Source: Phycisphaerales bacterium
Lineage (GTDB): Bacteria; Planctomycetota; Phycisphaerae; Sedimentisphaerales; Anaerobacaceae
Reading direction: 5' to 3'
Length of the DNA: 6,746 nucleotides
Assembly (NCBI GenBank): GCA_003533825.1
Contig: DQCG01000553.1
Coordinates: 1-6,746 of the forward strand
The translations under genes were made by a program, and so were the position numbers. Every line of letters begins with the position of its first letter. Position 1 is the stretch's first letter. Shown piece after piece: positions 5,782 through 6,746 of the stretch. A model generated the notes under the pieces. That model worked only from the letters and a program-made list of their open reading frames with translations, had not been told where the DNA came from and made no database searches.

Positions 5782-6746
5782 ATGATAAGCAGGAGAAGTT
5801 TCCTTCGTTGCATTGCAGGCAGTACCGTTGCGATGATTTCGCCCGCTACTGTTTTCTCAGAAATCCGAAAAATTAACAAACCGAATATCATCCTTTGCAT
5901 GGCCGATGACATGGGCTGGGGCGATCCGGGATTCAACGGCAATTCGATCATTAAAACTCCCAACCTGGATGCAATGGCAAAGGCCGGCTTGCGATTCACT
6001 CGTTTCTATTCCGGCGCCCCGGTGTGCTCGCCAACTCGCGGAAGCTGCCTGACGGGCCGGCATCCGTACCGGTACGGTATCTTCGGCGCAAACGTTGGGC
6101 ACATGCCGAAAGAGGAAATCACACTGGCTGAAGCCCTGAAGATGCAGGGCTACACAACGGGTCATTTCGGAAAATGGCACCTCGGCACGCTGCTGCCGGA
6201 CTATTCGGGAAAAGGCCCGAGGCGAAAACCGCGAGAAAATTACATGACACCCGGCATGAGCGGTTTCGACGAATGGTTCTCGACCGAGTACGCCGTGGCG
6301 ACATGGGACCCGTACGAGACGGTAAATTTTCACGGCAATAAAAAGAATTACGATATTCGGGCGCTCTACTGGCACAACGGAAAAAATGTCGCCGGCCCTC
6401 TCAAGGGAGACGACTCGCGAATTATAATGGATCGTGCGATTCCATTCATTCGCAGTTCGGCCGAGAGCAATAAACCGTTTCTCGCCGTAATCTGGTTTCA
6501 TGCCCCGCACAATCCGGTCGTCGCCGGGCCGCAATACCGGGCAATGTACGCGCAGTACAACGAAGATGAGCAGCACTATTACGGATGTATTACCGCCCTT
6601 GATGAGCAGGTGGGCCGGCTCCGCAGGCAACTGCGTGACCTTGGTATCGCAGACAATACGATGCTCTGGTTTTGCAGCGACAACGGGCCCGAAGGAAAAG
6701 ACGGCAAACAGGGTCGTAATCGAGGCTCAGCGGGACCGTTTCGCGG
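5782..6746 (+). CDS. Tat-exported formylglycine-dependent sulfatase (S1 type), C-terminus cut by window edge
   Basis: The frame is open for 321 codons from the ATG to the window end. Residues 3-9 (SRRSFLR) are a consensus twin-arginine motif followed by a short hydrophobic stretch (10-25). The mature part begins with NIILCMADDMGWGD (35-48), where D42 and D43 are expected calcium ligands. CSPTRGSCLTG (82-92) is the sulfatase signature: C82 should be converted to formylglycine and R86 supports it. GYTTGHFGKWHLG (123-135) is the second signature, supplying K131 and H133. APHNP (241-245) supplies H243, and SDNG (299-302) gives the metal ligands D300 and N301. All active-site residues expected in the visible part are present. 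The sulfated substrate cannot be deduced; neighbours suggest a polysaccharide. It needs a formylglycine-generating enzyme encoded elsewhere. The missing part should hold the rest of the catalytic domain and the C-terminal subdomain; typical members are about 450-550 residues. Confidence 0.96.
   Translation, partial: MISRRSFLRCIAGSTVAMISPATVFSEIRKINKPNIILCMADDMGWGDPGFNGNSIIKTPNLDAMAKAGLRFTRFYSGAPVCSPTRGSCLTGRHPYRYGIFGANVGHMPKEEITLAEALKMQGYTTGHFGKWHLGTLLPDYSGKGPRRKPRENYMTPGMSGFDEWFSTEYAVATWDPYETVNFHGNKKNYDIRALYWHNGKNVAGPLKGDDSRIIMDRAIPFIRSSAESNKPFLAVIWFHAPHNPVVAGPQYRAMYAQYNEDEQHYYGCITALDEQVGRLRRQLRDLGIADNTMLWFCSDNGPEGKDGKQGRNRGSAGPFR

Noticed and set aside
5427..5999. Minus-strand open frame of 190 codons across the LamG end, terminator and sulfatase start
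   Set aside because: It crosses a strong terminator and overlaps two well-supported genes; composition is not protein-like.
5857..6630. Minus-strand open frame of 257 codons opposite the sulfatase
   Set aside because: It is antisense to a gene with complete sulfatase signatures; its protein shows no domain character.

Overview
The window looks like part of a carbohydrate-degradation locus from a Planctomycetota bacterium, most likely a Phycisphaerae / Sedimentisphaerales-type lineage. This placement is inferred from protein style: a twin-arginine sulfatase, a twin-arginine Gfo/Idh/MocA oxidoreductase, and a secreted LamG protein with repeated 'YYWRIDE' modules and a C-terminal 'IDDFE...FFDDI' module. 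No rRNA, tRNA, mobile element or CRISPR array is visible.

Layout. Two genes point left: a Gfo/Idh/MocA-family oxidoreductase (948-2264) and, 36 nt downstream, a signal-peptide-bearing glycoside-hydrolase-like protein (start at 911) that runs off the left edge. They are probably one operon. A 518-bp AT-rich divergent intergenic region (2265-2782) holds candidate promoters for both directions and two small palindromes sharing a TAGCC/GGCTA half-site. Two genes point right: a 922-residue secreted multidomain protein (2783-5551) followed by a strong intrinsic terminator (5594-5634), then a sulfatase (start at 5782) that has its own candidate promoter and runs off the right edge.

How it may work together (inference). 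All four proteins carry export signals: Sec for the hydrolase-like and LamG proteins, Tat for the oxidoreductase and sulfatase. A plausible role is extracytoplasmic capture and breakdown of a sulfated polysaccharide: the LamG protein binds, the sulfatase removes sulfate, and the hydrolase-like enzyme and NAD(P)-type oxidoreductase process the sugar backbone. The substrate cannot be read from this sequence.

The most notable points are the nested domain architecture of the LamG protein, the co-transcribed exported oxidoreductase and poorly classified hydrolase, and the palindromes in the divergent control region. I did not find a clearly unprecedented system.
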